64,000 nucleotides of DNA from positions 1 to 64,000 of the forward strand of contig JAEWYE010000031.1 in NCBI GenBank assembly GCA_023458755.1, in the 5' to 3' direction. The notes under the pieces were generated by a model. The model made no database searches. It was not told where the DNA came from and worked only from the letters and a program-made list of their open reading frames with translations. Source of the DNA: Bacillota bacterium (GTDB lineage Bacteria > Bacillota > Clostridia > Oscillospirales > Acutalibacteraceae). The position numbers were made by a program, and so were the translations under genes. Positions 16,520 through 26,258 of this stretch are shown one piece after another (the first letter of the stretch is position 1; each line of letters begins with the position of its first letter).

Positions 16520-18457
16520 TTATTTCAGCTTTCTTGCTACTTCGTCCACTGCTTTGGCAAGAAATGCGTCGAGTGTCATGGAACCGATATCGCCATCCTT
16601 GCGGCTGCGCACGGAAACAAGGTTTTCCTGCACTTCTTTGTCGCCGATAACCAGCATATACGGAATCTTTTCGAGCTGTGCCTCGCGGATTTTGTAGCCG
16701 ATTTTTTCGCTGCGGGAGTCGGTAGTTACCCGTAAACCGGCAGCCTGCAATTGTTCTTCGGCTTTTTTGGCTTCCGGCAGCAGGCGATCACTGATTGGCA
16801 GAATGCGAACCTGTTCCGGCATTAGCCACATTGGCAGCGCTCCTGCATATTTTTCAATCAGCAGAGCAAGCGTACGCTCGTAGCAGCCAATGGAGGTACG
16901 GTGGATAATATATGGGTTTTTCTTTGTTCCGTCGGAGTCCACATATTCCATACCGAATTTTTCTGCCAGCATCTGGTCAATTTGAATCGTAATAAGCGTG
17001 TCTTCCTTGCCGAAAACGTTTTTAATCTGAATGTCCAGCTTCGGACCGTAGAAAGCGGCTTCACCGATTCCTTCTACATATGGAATTTCCAGGTGATTCA
17101 AAATCTTACGCATAACGCCCTGTGCTTCATCCCACTGTTCCGGTGTTCCGATATATTTTTCACGGTCGTCCGGATCCCACATAGAGAAGCGGTACGAAAC
17201 GTCTTCATACAGACCAAGGGTTTTGAGCATGAAAATTGCCAGCTCCAAGCACTTGCGGAATTCATCTTCCAATTGATCGGGGCGGCACATTAAATGTCCT
17301 TCGGAAATCGTAAACTGTCTTACGCGGATAAGGCCGTGCATTTCGCCGGAAGCCTCGTTGCGGAACAGGGTAGAGGTTTCATTGTAACGCAGTGGCAAGT
17401 CGCGGTACGAACGTTTTTTATTCAGATAAGCCTGATATTGGAACGGGCAGGTCATGGGGCGAAGAGCAAAAACTTCATCGTCCTTTTCTTCATCGCCCAG
17501 CACAAACATACCGTCTTTATAATGATCCCAGTGGCCGGAGAGCTTATACAGGTCACTTTTTGCCATATATGGGGTTTTGGTGAGCAGCCATCCGCGGCGC
17601 TGTTCCTCGTCCTCCACAAAGCGCTGTAAAGTCTGAATGACACGTGCGCCGTTCGGCAGCAAAATCGGCAGACCTTGACCGATTAAGTCACAGGTGGTAA
17701 AGTAACCAAGCTGACGGCCCAAAATGTTATGGTCACGCTTTTTGGCTTCCTCCACCTTGGTAAGATATTCTTCCAACTCGGAAGCTTTCGGGAACGAAAT
17801 ACCGTAAACACGCTGCAGTGTTTTACCCTTGGAATCACCGCGCCAATAGGCAGCGGTCGCACTGGTCAGCTTCACTGCCTTTACACAGCCGGTAGACATT
17901 AGGTGAGGGCCGGCACACAAATCAACATAATCACCCTGCTTGTAGAAGGAGATATTTTCACCCTTGCCGGAGTGCTCTTCAATGAGCTCCACTTTATACT
18001 TTTGGTTTTCTTTCTCCATCAGTTCTTTCGCCTGCTGCGGCGCAAGCTCAAAACGTTCCAACGGAATATTTTCTTTGATGATTTTTTTCATTTCCGCTTC
18101 TATTTTTTGCAAATCATCCGGCACCAGTGTACGCGGAAGATCAAAGTCATAGTAGAATCCGTTGTCAATGGCGGGGCCGATTGCAAAAATGGCATCCGGG
18201 AAAAGATGCTTCACGGCCTGTGCCATGATGTGGGAGGTGGTGTGCCAATAGGCTTTTTTGCCTTCGGTATCGTCAAATGTCAGAATCTCAAGGTCGCAGT
18301 CTTTTGTTACCGGAGTTCTCAGATCCACCGTTTTTCCGTCTATTTTTCCCGCACAGGCAGCTTTATAAAGCCCCGCGCCGATGGACTGGGCAATTTCAGC
18401 AACGGTTGTGCCGGCCTCATATTCCTTTACATTGCCTTTCAGGTTTACCTTTACCAT
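16520..18457 (-). CDS. thrS: Threonyl-tRNA synthetase
   Basis: ThrS charges tRNA-Thr and edits mis-charged serine. The 645-residue protein shows the full domain set: an N-terminal TGS domain (VNLKGNVKEYEAGTTVAEIA), the editing domain with HTTSHIMAQAVKHLFP and the zinc-site-like YVDLCAGPHL, then the class II core with RPMTCPFQYQAYL (motif 2 region), FRNEASGEMHGLIRVRQF and HRTSIGCYERTLALLIEKY, and a C-terminal anticodon-binding domain. The start is set by AAGGAGG 6 bases before ATG 18457. A T-box leader precedes it, so expression rises when uncharged tRNA-Thr accumulates. Confidence 0.98.
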   Translation of the reverse strand: MVKVNLKGNVKEYEAGTTVAEIAQSIGAGLYKAACAGKIDGKTVDLRTPVTKDCDLEILTFDDTEGKKAYWHTTSHIMAQAVKHLFPDAIFAIGPAIDNGFYYDFDLPRTLVPDDLQKIEAEMKKIIKENIPLERFELAPQQAKELMEKENQKYKVELIEEHSGKGENISFYKQGDYVDLCAGPHLMSTGCVKAVKLTSATAAYWRGDSKGKTLQRVYGISFPKASELEEYLTKVEEAKKRDHNILGRQLGYFTTCDLIGQGLPILLPNGARVIQTLQRFVEDEEQRRGWLLTKTPYMAKSDLYKLSGHWDHYKDGMFVLGDEEKDDEVFALRPMTCPFQYQAYLNKKRSYRDLPLRYNETSTLFRNEASGEMHGLIRVRQFTISEGHLMCRPDQLEDEFRKCLELAIFMLKTLGLYEDVSYRFSMWDPDDREKYIGTPEQWDEAQGVMRKILNHLEIPYVEGIGEAAFYGPKLDIQIKNVFGKEDTLITIQIDQMLAEKFGMEYVDSDGTKKNPYIIHRTSIGCYERTLALLIEKYAGALPMWLMPEQVRILPISDRLLPEAKKAEEQLQAAGLRVTTDSRSEKIGYKIREAQLEKIPYMLVIGDKEVQENLVSVRSRKDGDIGSMTLDAFLAKAVDEVARKLK

Positions 18458-18483
18458 TGTTCATTCCTCCTTAAAATAAAAAA

Positions 18484-18745
18484 AGCCTTGCCCCAAAAAG
18501 GGGCAAGACATATTTGTCATGCGGTTCCACCCAAGTTCAGCAAATCAACCTTGATTTGCCCTTTTGCGGCCAATAACGGTGCCTGTCCGGTGCGCCTTAG
18601 ACATTTTAAATGTGTTTGGCGTACAGCTCCGAGGCGGTATCCTGCACAAGTTCCACCGTGTGTGCTTTCAGCCAGTGACACACACTCTCTGCTGTGAACT
18701 GCTCATGAGGCTTCCTCATCCATGCTCAATTATTAACTTAATGTC
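18484..18745 (-). promoter_or_regulatory. T-box leader of thrS
   Basis: Read on minus, the leader has a long stem I region, the T-box sequence GGGTGGAACCGC (18521-18532) that pairs with the CCA end of uncharged tRNA, and a terminator of GCCTTGCCCC / GGGGCAAG (18485-18508) followed by T residues. The terminator ends 20 bases before the thrS ribosome site. In stem I the sequence GATACCGCC offers ACC (18636-18638), a threonine codon, as candidate specifier. The exact 5' end is estimated. Confidence 0.9.
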
Positions 18746-18837
18746 ATAGTAACACCGGAAACAGGGATTGTCAAGTTTACACGGATAACTTTTTTCAGAG
18801 GTATCTGATATTTAACTTTATAACAGTATGCGCAGAT

Positions 18838-19161
18838 TCATTTTGGTTCGAAACTGATAAAACGGTTTCCACGGTACTTTAATATGCCTTTATCGCCCTT
18901 TTTTATGACCTCATAGTTCCATGAATTTGTGGTAAAGTTCAATTTTTTTCCGTTGTTTGTGGTAAAGACTAAAATATAATCCGTTACCGGCTGAGGTACC
19001 GGTGTGTATTTTGTATAACTGCTTTGCCGTTTGTCGGCAACCGTTGCCGGGATGGTTACCGCTTTTGCCAGCCGGCTCCAAATCAGCCTGCCTGCAGCGA
19101 GCAGAACAAGAAGCAACAATAATCCAGTAATACAATAATTTATGATGTTTATGGCATTCAT
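18838..19161 (-). CDS. DUF2500-like membrane-anchored protein
   Basis: The protein has one N-terminal membrane helix (YCITGLLLLLVLLAAGRLIW) and a small beta-rich domain outside or facing the membrane. The C-terminal pattern GDKGILKYRGNRFISFE and the central block VTDYILVFTTNNGKKLNF match what I know of DUF2500, a family of unknown function in many bacteria. ATG 19161 is chosen because AAGGCGG lies about 8 bases upstream; a TTG two codons earlier is possible. It is a single gene downstream of a spacer and upstream of nothing on its strand except the T-box region. Confidence 0.7.
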   Translation of the reverse strand: MNAINIINYCITGLLLLLVLLAAGRLIWSRLAKAVTIPATVADKRQSSYTKYTPVPQPVTDYILVFTTNNGKKLNFTTNSWNYEVIKKGDKGILKYRGNRFISFEPK

Positions 19162-19400
19162 GTGCAATACCGCCTTTTATTTCATGCTGGAAGTATATTC
19201 TAATTTTCATAGTACTATTCTATTTTTAACCTGTCAATAAAATCATTGTAAAATTATGGATTATACAAATGAAAGAGAAAAAATAGTTAATCCGCCGTTT
19301 GGCAACTCGGCGATAAATCGCGGAAAAGCCGGGCGTTACATTCTAAACAGCATGTTTCCGCAATATATATAACTGTATTACATTGCGGGAGTTGATCGGT

Positions 19401-22028
19401 TTGGAATGGCAGAGCCTTACCAAAGAGGAATGCATCAAGCAGCTTCACACAGATGGCAAAGAGGGGCTTTCCGCGCGGCAGGTACAGAAAAGCAGCGCGG
19501 AATATGGCAGAAATGAGCTGGCGCAAAAAAAGAAAACAAGCATTCTGAAGCGTTTGCTTGCCCAGTTTTCTGATTTTATGGTGATTGTCCTGCTTATTGC
19601 GGCAGGAATCTCGTTTGCTACTTCCTTTATAAAAAAGGATAACGACTACATAGACTCCATTATTATTTTAGCAATTGTTGTTGTCAACGCCATCATCGGC
19701 CTTGTGCAGGAAAGCCGCGCGGAACGTGCGATTGAAGCGCTGAAGAAGCTGGCGTCTCCCCAGGCGGAAGTGATACGCGGCGGCAAGCGGATGGTGGTGG
19801 ATTCCGCCGAACTGGTGCCGGGTGACTTGGTACTGCTGAATACCGGAGATCTGGTTCCCGCAGATATGCGTTTGCTGGAAGCACATAATTTAAAGGCGGA
19901 GGAGTCGGCACTCACAGGCGAATCGCTGCCGACCGAGAAAAATGCGGAAATGACCTTTTCTGCTTCCACCTCTCTTGGGGACAGGCGAAACATGCTGTTT
20001 TGCGGCAGCAGTATATCAGAGGGGCGCGGTGCCGGAATTGTGGTTGCAACCGGAATGAATACGCAGGTCGGAAAAATCGCGCACATGATTAATGTGGAAG
20101 AGTCCCCGCAGACTCCGCTACAGCGGAAGCTGGCACAAACAGGCAAAATGCTGGGCACGGGTGCACTGCTGATTTGTCTGGTTATTTTTGTCATGGGATT
20201 GTTCCAAAAAGTAAATCCGCTTGAAATGTTTATGATTTCCATCAGTCTTGCCGTTGCCGCCATACCGGAAGGACTTCCTGCGGTTGTAACCATTGTGCTT
20301 GCCATCGGTATGCGGCGTATGGCGGCAAACCGTGCAATCGTACGCCGTATGCCCGCGGTGGAAACTCTCGGCAGCGCAAGCGTAATTTGTTCCGATAAAA
20401 CAGGAACGCTTACGCAGAACCGAATGACGGTGGTGGAACTGGCGGATTTGGACGGAAAACTGCCTTTGAGCAGTGCGGCGGGGGGAGCCATGCTTAACCT
20501 TGCGGCATTGTGCAACAATTGTACGGTCACGAGCGGCAAAGCATACGGTGCCCCCACCGAAGCGGCACTTTTGATGGCTGCTCCAAAAACAAAAGAGGAG
20601 TTGGAAAGGCAATTTCCGCGTGTCAGTGAGATTCCGTTCAGCTCCAGCCGTAAGATGATGACGACCATACACCGGATTGGTTTTAATCAGTACCGGATTA
20701 TAACAAAAGGCGCTCCGGATTTACTTTTGAATAAATGTACCGCCTGCCTGAGTCATTCCGCAGCGGTTCCAATGTCATCTTCACAGCGCAACGCGATAAC
20801 ACGCAAAAATGAAGAAATGGCGTCGCGTGCTTTACGTGTGCTGGGTGTTGCTTACCGCGATGTTTCCATGCTGCCGAAAGATAACGAGAGTATCGAGAGC
20901 GACTTGGTTTTCTGCGGCCTTATCGGCATAATCGACCCGCCGCGCCCGCAGGCGGCGGATGCGGTGCGGCTTTGCAAGCGAGCCGGTATCCGTCCGATTA
21001 TGATAACCGGCGACCATGTTGCGACCGCCGTAGCGATTGCAAAACAGCTTGGCATTATGGGCATTTCTGATTCCGCTATGACGGGCGCGGAACTGGACAA
21101 AACAGACCAAAAGGAATTGGAAAAGAAAATCTATCAGTATGCGGTGTTTGCGCGAGTTTCTCCCGAACATAAAGTGCGCATTGTTAAGGCGTTTCAGGCG
21201 CACGGCGAGGTAGTTGCCATGACGGGGGACGGAGTGAACGACGCGCCCGCACTGAAAGCCGCGGATATCGGCTGCGCAATGGGCATTGCGGGAACCGACG
21301 TTGCGAAGGCCGCATCCGATATGATTCTGACTGATGATAATTTTGCGACGATTGTTTCCGCGGTTCGCGAAGGGCGCGGAATTTATGAAAATATCCGAAA
21401 GACCATCCATTTTCTGATTTCCTGCAATATCGGTGAAATTTTAACGGTTTTCGTTGCTTTTCTGCTGCGTCTGCCTACGCCGCTTTTGGCAATCCAGCTT
21501 CTGTGGGTAAACCTTGTAACCGATTCGTTGCCTGCTCTGGCGCTGGGTGTGGAACCGATTGAAGCTGATATTATGCAGCGCCGCCCCACAAAACAAAACG
21601 AAAGCGTTTTTTCCGGCGGGATGGGATATAACATTGTTGTCGAGGGCTGCCTGATCGGTGCGCTTGCGCTGCTTGCCTACACATTCGGCCGCGTATTCTT
21701 TGATGTTGACAAAACAATGCCGATTATCGGGCGTACGATGGCGTTCGCGGTGCTGAGTCTTTCTCAGGTAGTGCATACCTTTAATATGCGTTCTCCGCAT
21801 TCTGTTTTTAAAACCGGTTTATTCAGCAATCCAAAGCTATTGTGGGCAGCACTTGCCTGTACGGCCCTGCAGGCAAGTGTAATTGTAATCGCGCCGCTTT
21901 CCCGCATTTTTAAAACCGCTGTGCTTGACCCAAAACAGTGGCTGATTGTTATCCTGCTTTCTATAATTCCCTTGTTTATTGTCGAGATTGAAAAAATGAT
22001 TTTCAGCAAAATAGATAATAAAAAATAA
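19401..22028 (+). CDS. P-type ATPase, Ca2+-transporting type (PIIA)
   Basis: The enzyme pumps cations across the membrane using ATP. The sequence has the N-terminal cation ATPase domain, the actuator loop ESALTGESLPTEK, the M4 ion-site motif AAIPEGLPAVVT, the phosphorylated Asp332 in CSDKTGTLTQN, the hinge MTGDGVNDAPALKAADIG, the M6 motif NLVTDSLPALALGVEP and four more C-terminal helices. PEGL in M4 and NLVTDxLPA in M6 fit calcium pumps of the SERCA/PMCA group; manganese is an alternative. The start is uncertain: TTG 19401 has GGGAG 9 bases upstream, while TTG 19383 and 19392 are in frame. I found no match to the manganese (yybP-ykoY) riboswitch in the 239 bases upstream. Confidence 0.92.
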   Translation: MEWQSLTKEECIKQLHTDGKEGLSARQVQKSSAEYGRNELAQKKKTSILKRLLAQFSDFMVIVLLIAAGISFATSFIKKDNDYIDSIIILAIVVVNAIIGLVQESRAERAIEALKKLASPQAEVIRGGKRMVVDSAELVPGDLVLLNTGDLVPADMRLLEAHNLKAEESALTGESLPTEKNAEMTFSASTSLGDRRNMLFCGSSISEGRGAGIVVATGMNTQVGKIAHMINVEESPQTPLQRKLAQTGKMLGTGALLICLVIFVMGLFQKVNPLEMFMISISLAVAAIPEGLPAVVTIVLAIGMRRMAANRAIVRRMPAVETLGSASVICSDKTGTLTQNRMTVVELADLDGKLPLSSAAGGAMLNLAALCNNCTVTSGKAYGAPTEAALLMAAPKTKEELERQFPRVSEIPFSSSRKMMTTIHRIGFNQYRIITKGAPDLLLNKCTACLSHSAAVPMSSSQRNAITRKNEEMASRALRVLGVAYRDVSMLPKDNESIESDLVFCGLIGIIDPPRPQAADAVRLCKRAGIRPIMITGDHVATAVAIAKQLGIMGISDSAMTGAELDKTDQKELEKKIYQYAVFARVSPEHKVRIVKAFQAHGEVVAMTGDGVNDAPALKAADIGCAMGIAGTDVAKAASDMILTDDNFATIVSAVREGRGIYENIRKTIHFLISCNIGEILTVFVAFLLRLPTPLLAIQLLWVNLVTDSLPALALGVEPIEADIMQRRPTKQNESVFSGGMGYNIVVEGCLIGALALLAYTFGRVFFDVDKTMPIIGRTMAFAVLSLSQVVHTFNMRSPHSVFKTGLFSNPKLLWAALACTALQASVIVIAPLSRIFKTAVLDPKQWLIVILLSIIPLFIVEIEKMIFSKIDNKK

Positions 22029-22233
22029 AATTATAAAAATTTTATAACGAATATTCATGAAATGCTCAAGCTGGCATCACAATATCTGGATGGTAAAACT
22101 GTAAAATGTTAACATATTGCGTAAAAAATAATATTACATAAATCTAATAAAAAACCTCTTGAATTCTTTTGAATAATCAATTAAAATTATATGCGTTAGT
22201 GAAAATAGTTCACAATAGGGGAGAATCACAATT

Positions 22234-22503
22234 ATGAAAAAGAGCGTAGGCAGAGTCTTTTTTCCAAACAACGGAACCACTTTGCAGTATTTTGTCTTTG
22301 GGAGCGAACAAAGCGGGTTCGGAGTTCAAATTTTGCAATACCAAGGCGAGCAGGTACTGCAAAATGAAGTGCGGGGTCATCTTACTCATGACTGGATGAG
22401 CGCGCGCAATTTCGCACATTCTCTTGCGAGAGGGGCAGTTTTTCCGGATAATCTGGATGAAATTTGTCAAGACTATCAATTCAGCAGTCTAATTAACAGT
22501 TGA
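22234..22503 (+). CDS. Small DUF6514-like protein, 89 aa
   Basis: The protein is soluble, with a beta-rich start (LQYFVFGSEQSGFGVQIL) and an alpha-helical end (ARNFAHSLARGAVFPDNLDEICQDY). The end pattern, A-x-x-x-A-x-x-L-A-x-x-x-V-x-P-x-x-L-x-D/E-V/I-x-x-D-Y, is how I recall DUF6514 of Clostridia; function unknown. AGGGGAG precedes ATG 22234. It is followed at once by the rubredoxin promoter, which overlaps its stop codon. Confidence 0.65.
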   Translation: MKKSVGRVFFPNNGTTLQYFVFGSEQSGFGVQILQYQGEQVLQNEVRGHLTHDWMSARNFAHSLARGAVFPDNLDEICQDYQFSSLINS

Positions 22504-22528
22504 CAAAAACCTAGTATCCCTCTATACT
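22500..22528 (+). promoter_or_regulatory. Strong sigma-A promoter of the rubredoxin gene
   Basis: A perfect TTGACA (22500-22505), a 17-base spacer and TATACT (22523-22528, 5 of 6) start at the stop codon of the preceding gene. Transcription would begin near 22535. Confidence 0.8.
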
Positions 22529-22531
22529 TAA

Positions 22532-22612
22532 GGCAACAACATATTGTGGTATTCAGGCGGCAGATTTCCAATTTATTTGCTGTTTTGAAAAACACGGGTT
22601 GTTGCCTTTTGT
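22532..22612 (+). promoter_or_regulatory. Rubredoxin leader with long-range stem and T-tract
   Basis: GGCAACAAC (22532-22540), at the expected transcript start, pairs perfectly with GTTGTTGCC (22598-22606), followed by TTTTGTT. The arms are 57 bases apart and the stem ends 37 bases before the rubredoxin start. It could be an attenuator, a 5'-stabilising stem, or the terminator of the preceding gene. Confidence 0.5.
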
Positions 22613-22643
22613 TAATGAAATGAAAATGAAGGAGTGTTTTTTG

Positions 22644-22802
22644 ATGGAAAAGTATGTTTGCGACGCTTGCGGCTATGAGTATGACCCCGCTGTAGGAGAT
22701 CCGGATAACGGGATTGCCCCCGGCACTGCTTTTGAAGATTTGCCGGAAGATTGGGTATGTCCGGTTTGCGGTGTCGGTAAGGACATGTTCAGCAAGGCAT
22801 AA
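22644..22802 (+). CDS. Rubredoxin
   Basis: Rubredoxin is a small one-iron electron carrier. The 52-residue protein has the two iron-binding Cys pairs, CDACGYEYDP (residues 6-15) and CPVCGVGKDMF, and the usual GxPxxGIxPGTxFEDLPEDWVCP core. AAGGAG lies upstream of ATG 22644. The next gene is a flavodiiron protein; in anaerobes rubredoxin feeds electrons to it for O2 or NO reduction. Confidence 0.97.
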   Translation: MEKYVCDACGYEYDPAVGDPDNGIAPGTAFEDLPEDWVCPVCGVGKDMFSKA

Positions 22803-23037
22803 TTAAAAGTGCGGCTGGAATTTTCCGCATTTTGAGCTGCTGAAGTTGTGGCGGCAGGGTTGCCTGATTATCAGGTGGCCCTGTTTGCCTACTTAATTAA
22901 GAAATACATAATCAAGTTCAATTTAAAAGTATAGAAACTATTGAATGAAACCCTTGCATATGTGAGCTCTTATGCAGGTTTGTATCCATATTTTTATGGA
23001 GAGTCAGTATGAGTCAACAGAGAAAGGATTGTCCAAA

Positions 23038-24228
23038 ATGAGTGCAATTAAACTGCAGGAAAATATCTACTCGGTGGGGGTGCTGAACCCGTCACTGCGT
23101 GTGTTCGATATTGTTATGGAATCCCGTTACGGTACCAGCTACAATGCCTACCTTTTGACCGGGGAAAAAAATGTTTTGATTGATACGGTACATCCGGATT
23201 ATTTTGATGAATATCTCAGCAATATTGAAAGTGTGATTGATGTTCAAAAAATTGACTATTTGATTATGAACCACACGGAACCGGACCATTCGGGTTCAAT
23301 TGGAAAGCTTCTCGAGAAAAATCCGAATATTATGGTATTTGGTACACTGGCGGCCAAAAAATTCATTTCCGCTATTATCAATAAAGAGTTTGCCTGTACC
23401 GTTGTGAAAAACGGCGATACACTTGATATCGGTTCGCAGACATTGGAATTCATTGTGGCACCGCTTCTGCACTGGCCGGATTCTATGTTCACCTGGGCAC
23501 CGCTCAGCAAGGCACTGTTTACCTGCGACTTTTTGGGCGCTCATTTCTGTGAACCAACCATGCTCGACAGCAAAACACACTATGAAAAACAATACTGGGA
23601 GCAGTTCCAATATTATTACGGCGGTATCTTCGGGCCGTTTAAGCCTTATGTGCTGGCCGGACTGGATAAAATCAAGGACTTGCCGATCGAAATCGTTTGC
23701 CCGAGCCATGGGCCTTGCTTAACAAAGAACATACAAAAATGTCAGGAGCTTTACCGCGAATGGAGTACGCCGGTTGAGCATGAAAAGAAAATTGCCGCTG
23801 TTTTGTATGCGTCTGCCTATGGATGCACAGCCAAACTTGCGCAGGCGGCTTATGAGGAACTTTCGAAAAACAGTGAACTGGACGTTCGTCTGGTGGATAT
23901 CGTGTTTACCCCACTCGGTGAAGTAATAACCCTTGCCAATGAGGCAGATGCTCTGTTTATGGGTTCCTGTACCATTAATAAGGATGCGCCGAAGGTTGTT
24001 TGGGACGTGCTTTGCTCCATTGACGCAATCAATGTGAAACAAAAACCGGCCGGAGCATTTGGCTCGTTCGGCTGGAGCGGTGAAGCGGTGGATATGATTA
24101 AATCCCGCATGCAGCACCTTCGTTATGACTTTGTCGGTGACGGCGTTAAGGCAAACTTTATGCCGGATGAAGAAGACATTGCCAAAATGAAAGCCTATGC
24201 GCTGGAGGTTGCGGCGAAAATCAAATAA
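23038..24228 (+). CDS. FprA-type flavodiiron protein (O2/NO reductase)
   Basis: The protein reduces O2 to water or NO to N2O at a di-iron site next to FMN. The N-terminal metallo-beta-lactamase-like domain keeps the ligand set: HTEPDH, the later His in LLHWPDSMFT, the bridging Asp in FTCDFLGAHF and the His in CPSHGP. The C-terminal flavodoxin domain has the FMN loop VLYASAYGCTAKLA and GSFGWSG. Length is 396 residues from ATG 23038, chosen because AGAAAGGA lies upstream; an in-frame ATG at 22972 has no good site. It is the partner of the upstream rubredoxin. Confidence 0.95.
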   Translation: MSAIKLQENIYSVGVLNPSLRVFDIVMESRYGTSYNAYLLTGEKNVLIDTVHPDYFDEYLSNIESVIDVQKIDYLIMNHTEPDHSGSIGKLLEKNPNIMVFGTLAAKKFISAIINKEFACTVVKNGDTLDIGSQTLEFIVAPLLHWPDSMFTWAPLSKALFTCDFLGAHFCEPTMLDSKTHYEKQYWEQFQYYYGGIFGPFKPYVLAGLDKIKDLPIEIVCPSHGPCLTKNIQKCQELYREWSTPVEHEKKIAAVLYASAYGCTAKLAQAAYEELSKNSELDVRLVDIVFTPLGEVITLANEADALFMGSCTINKDAPKVVWDVLCSIDAINVKQKPAGAFGSFGWSGEAVDMIKSRMQHLRYDFVGDGVKANFMPDEEDIAKMKAYALEVAAKIK

Positions 24229-24360
24229 AATCTTTTTGCTGCTTGAAAATCCTGTCAAGACCTTGCAATCCCCAAGTAAAAGAGTTAAAATTTAAATATC
24301 GGCTTTTCTCGTTTAAAACATCAGCGATTAGACGCTTTAAATGGGTAAACAAACAAAGCA

Positions 24361-24403
24361 AAAGTGCATCGTGCGAAGACAAAGCTTTCGATGCACTTTT
24401 TTA
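24361..24403 (+). terminator. Terminator after the flavodiiron gene
   Basis: AAAGTGCATCG (24361-24371) pairs with CGATGCACTTT (24389-24399), followed by TTTTATT. The rest of 24229-24515 is AT-rich spacer in which I see no gene. Confidence 0.8.
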
Positions 24404-24515
24404 TTATAAAAATCTGCGTTTGTGGATTACAGCCGAGTCATATTGCACAAGCAGCATGTAAAATATTAAAATGTAAATTCGTTTTTTATCATGATTTTAT
24501 CTAGGAGGAACAGGA

Positions 24516-26258
24516 ATGAAAGAATTAATGCTGGGTAACGAAGCGGTTGCCCGCGGATTATATGAAGCCGGTGTAAAAGTGGTTTCCAGTTATCCGGGTA
24601 CTCCAAGCACCGAAATTACCGAGAATGCCGTAAAATACGACGAAATTTACTGCGAATGGGCACCAAATGAAAAGGTAGCGGCAGAGGTGGCAGCGGGTGC
24701 GTCCTTCGGCGGTGCACGTTCCTTTTGCGCAATGAAGCATGTTGGCTTGAATGTTGCCGCCGACCCGCTTTTCACGATGTCTTACATAGGAGTAAACGGG
24801 GGCATGGTATTCGGTGTGGCGGACGATCCGGGCATGCACTCTTCCCAAAATGAACAGGATTCCCGCAACTACGCCATCGGTGCAAAGCTGCCTATGTTGG
24901 AGCCTGCCGATTCAGCGGAATGCTGCGCGTTTGCAAAACTTGCCTATGACCTTTCAGAACAGTACGATACACCTGTTATTCTGCGCCTTACCACACGCAT
25001 CGCGCATTCCCGCAGTATTGTAGAATTGGGTGAACGGAAAGAATTGGCTTTAAAACCGTATGAAAAGAATCCGCAGAAAAACGTCATGCTCCCTGCTTTC
25101 GCAAAACCAAAGCATGTAAAAGTGGAAGAACGTACACGGCAATTAACCGAGTGGGCAGAACATTGCGAGATTAATAAAATTGAGGACAACCACAGCAAAA
25201 TCGGCGTGATTGTTGCCGGTGCTGTGTATCAATACACAAAAGAAGCAATGGGCGATACGGTTTCCTATTTAAAATTGGGTATGGTGAACCCGCTGCCGGT
25301 TGATTTAATTAAGGAATTTGCGTCCAAAGTGGAAACTCTTTATGTCATTGAAGAGCTGGACGATATTATCGAGAGCCACTGCCGCAAGTATGGCATAAAC
25401 GTAATCGGCAAAGAGGTATTCCCGCGCTGCGGCGAATTCAGCCAAAAAACGATTCAAAGCTGCCTGCTGCATAAAGAAAACGAGACGATGGCGGTGGAAC
25501 AAACGATTCCGGGACGTCCTCCGGTTATGTGCTGCGGCTGTCCGCACCGCGGGTTATTCTATGCGCTGAAAAAGGCAAAGGTCTATGTGAGCGGCGATAT
25601 CGGCTGCTACACGCTAGGCGCATCCGCACCGCTCGGCGCGATGGATACCTGTGTGTGCATGGGCGCTTCCGTTTCTGCCCTGCATGGCTACAACAAAGCG
25701 ATCGGCAAAGCGGCGGAGCAAAAATCCGTTGCCGTCATCGGCGATTCCACCTTCATTCATTCCGGTATTACCGGATTAATCGACATTGCCTATAATCAGA
25801 GCAATTCGGTTGTTATCATTCTGGATAACTCCATTACCGGCATGACCGGCCATCAGCAAAACCCGACCACCGGTTACACTATTAAGGGCGACCCCACCAG
25901 TGCGGTCAATCTGGAAGCGCTGTGCAAGGCAGTCGGCATCAACCGTGTTCGCGTGTGTGACCCTTACAATTTAACCGAAGTCGAAACTGTTTTGAAAGAA
26001 GAACTTGCGGCAGAGGAGCCGTCAGTTATTATCAGCCGCCGTCCGTGTGCGCTGCTGAAATATGTAAAGCATAAACCGTCACTGGTAATTCACAGCGACC
26101 GCTGCATCGGCTGTAAAGCCTGTTTGGCAATCGGCTGCCCGGCTATCAGCATGAAAAACGGCAAAGCTGAAATTGACCACACACAATGTGTCGGCTGCGG
26201 CGTGTGCGAAACACTTTGCAGGAAAAACGCGATAACAACACAGGAGGCAGCACAATGA
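24516..26258 (+). CDS. iorA: Indolepyruvate ferredoxin oxidoreductase, alpha subunit
   Basis: IorA with IorB oxidatively decarboxylates aryl-pyruvates from Trp, Phe and Tyr to aryl-acetyl-CoA, reducing ferredoxin. The 580-residue protein has an N-terminal pyrimidine-binding domain (SYPGTPSTEI, WAPNEKVAAEVAAGAS), a TPP-binding domain (GDIGCYTLG, GDSTFIHSG, LDNSITGMTGHQ) and a C-terminal two [4Fe-4S] ferredoxin domain (CIGCKACLAIGCP, CVGCGVCETLC). TAGGAGG precedes ATG 24516. It overlaps iorB by four bases (ATGA). Confidence 0.96.
   Translation: MKELMLGNEAVARGLYEAGVKVVSSYPGTPSTEITENAVKYDEIYCEWAPNEKVAAEVAAGASFGGARSFCAMKHVGLNVAADPLFTMSYIGVNGGMVFGVADDPGMHSSQNEQDSRNYAIGAKLPMLEPADSAECCAFAKLAYDLSEQYDTPVILRLTTRIAHSRSIVELGERKELALKPYEKNPQKNVMLPAFAKPKHVKVEERTRQLTEWAEHCEINKIEDNHSKIGVIVAGAVYQYTKEAMGDTVSYLKLGMVNPLPVDLIKEFASKVETLYVIEELDDIIESHCRKYGINVIGKEVFPRCGEFSQKTIQSCLLHKENETMAVEQTIPGRPPVMCCGCPHRGLFYALKKAKVYVSGDIGCYTLGASAPLGAMDTCVCMGASVSALHGYNKAIGKAAEQKSVAVIGDSTFIHSGITGLIDIAYNQSNSVVIILDNSITGMTGHQQNPTTGYTIKGDPTSAVNLEALCKAVGINRVRVCDPYNLTEVETVLKEELAAEEPSVIISRRPCALLKYVKHKPSLVIHSDRCIGCKACLAIGCPAISMKNGKAEIDHTQCVGCGVCETLCRKNAITTQEAAQ

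Noticed and set aside
19162..19400. Possible manganese (yybP-ykoY) or other riboswitch before the P-type ATPase
   Set aside because: I looked for the conserved core bases and did not find them; only a weak CCGCAAT/ATTGCGG pairing is present.
19646..20668. Long minus-strand frame within the P-type ATPase gene
   Set aside because: All P-type ATPase motifs are on plus; the antisense product is Ser/Ala/Thr-rich without any motif.
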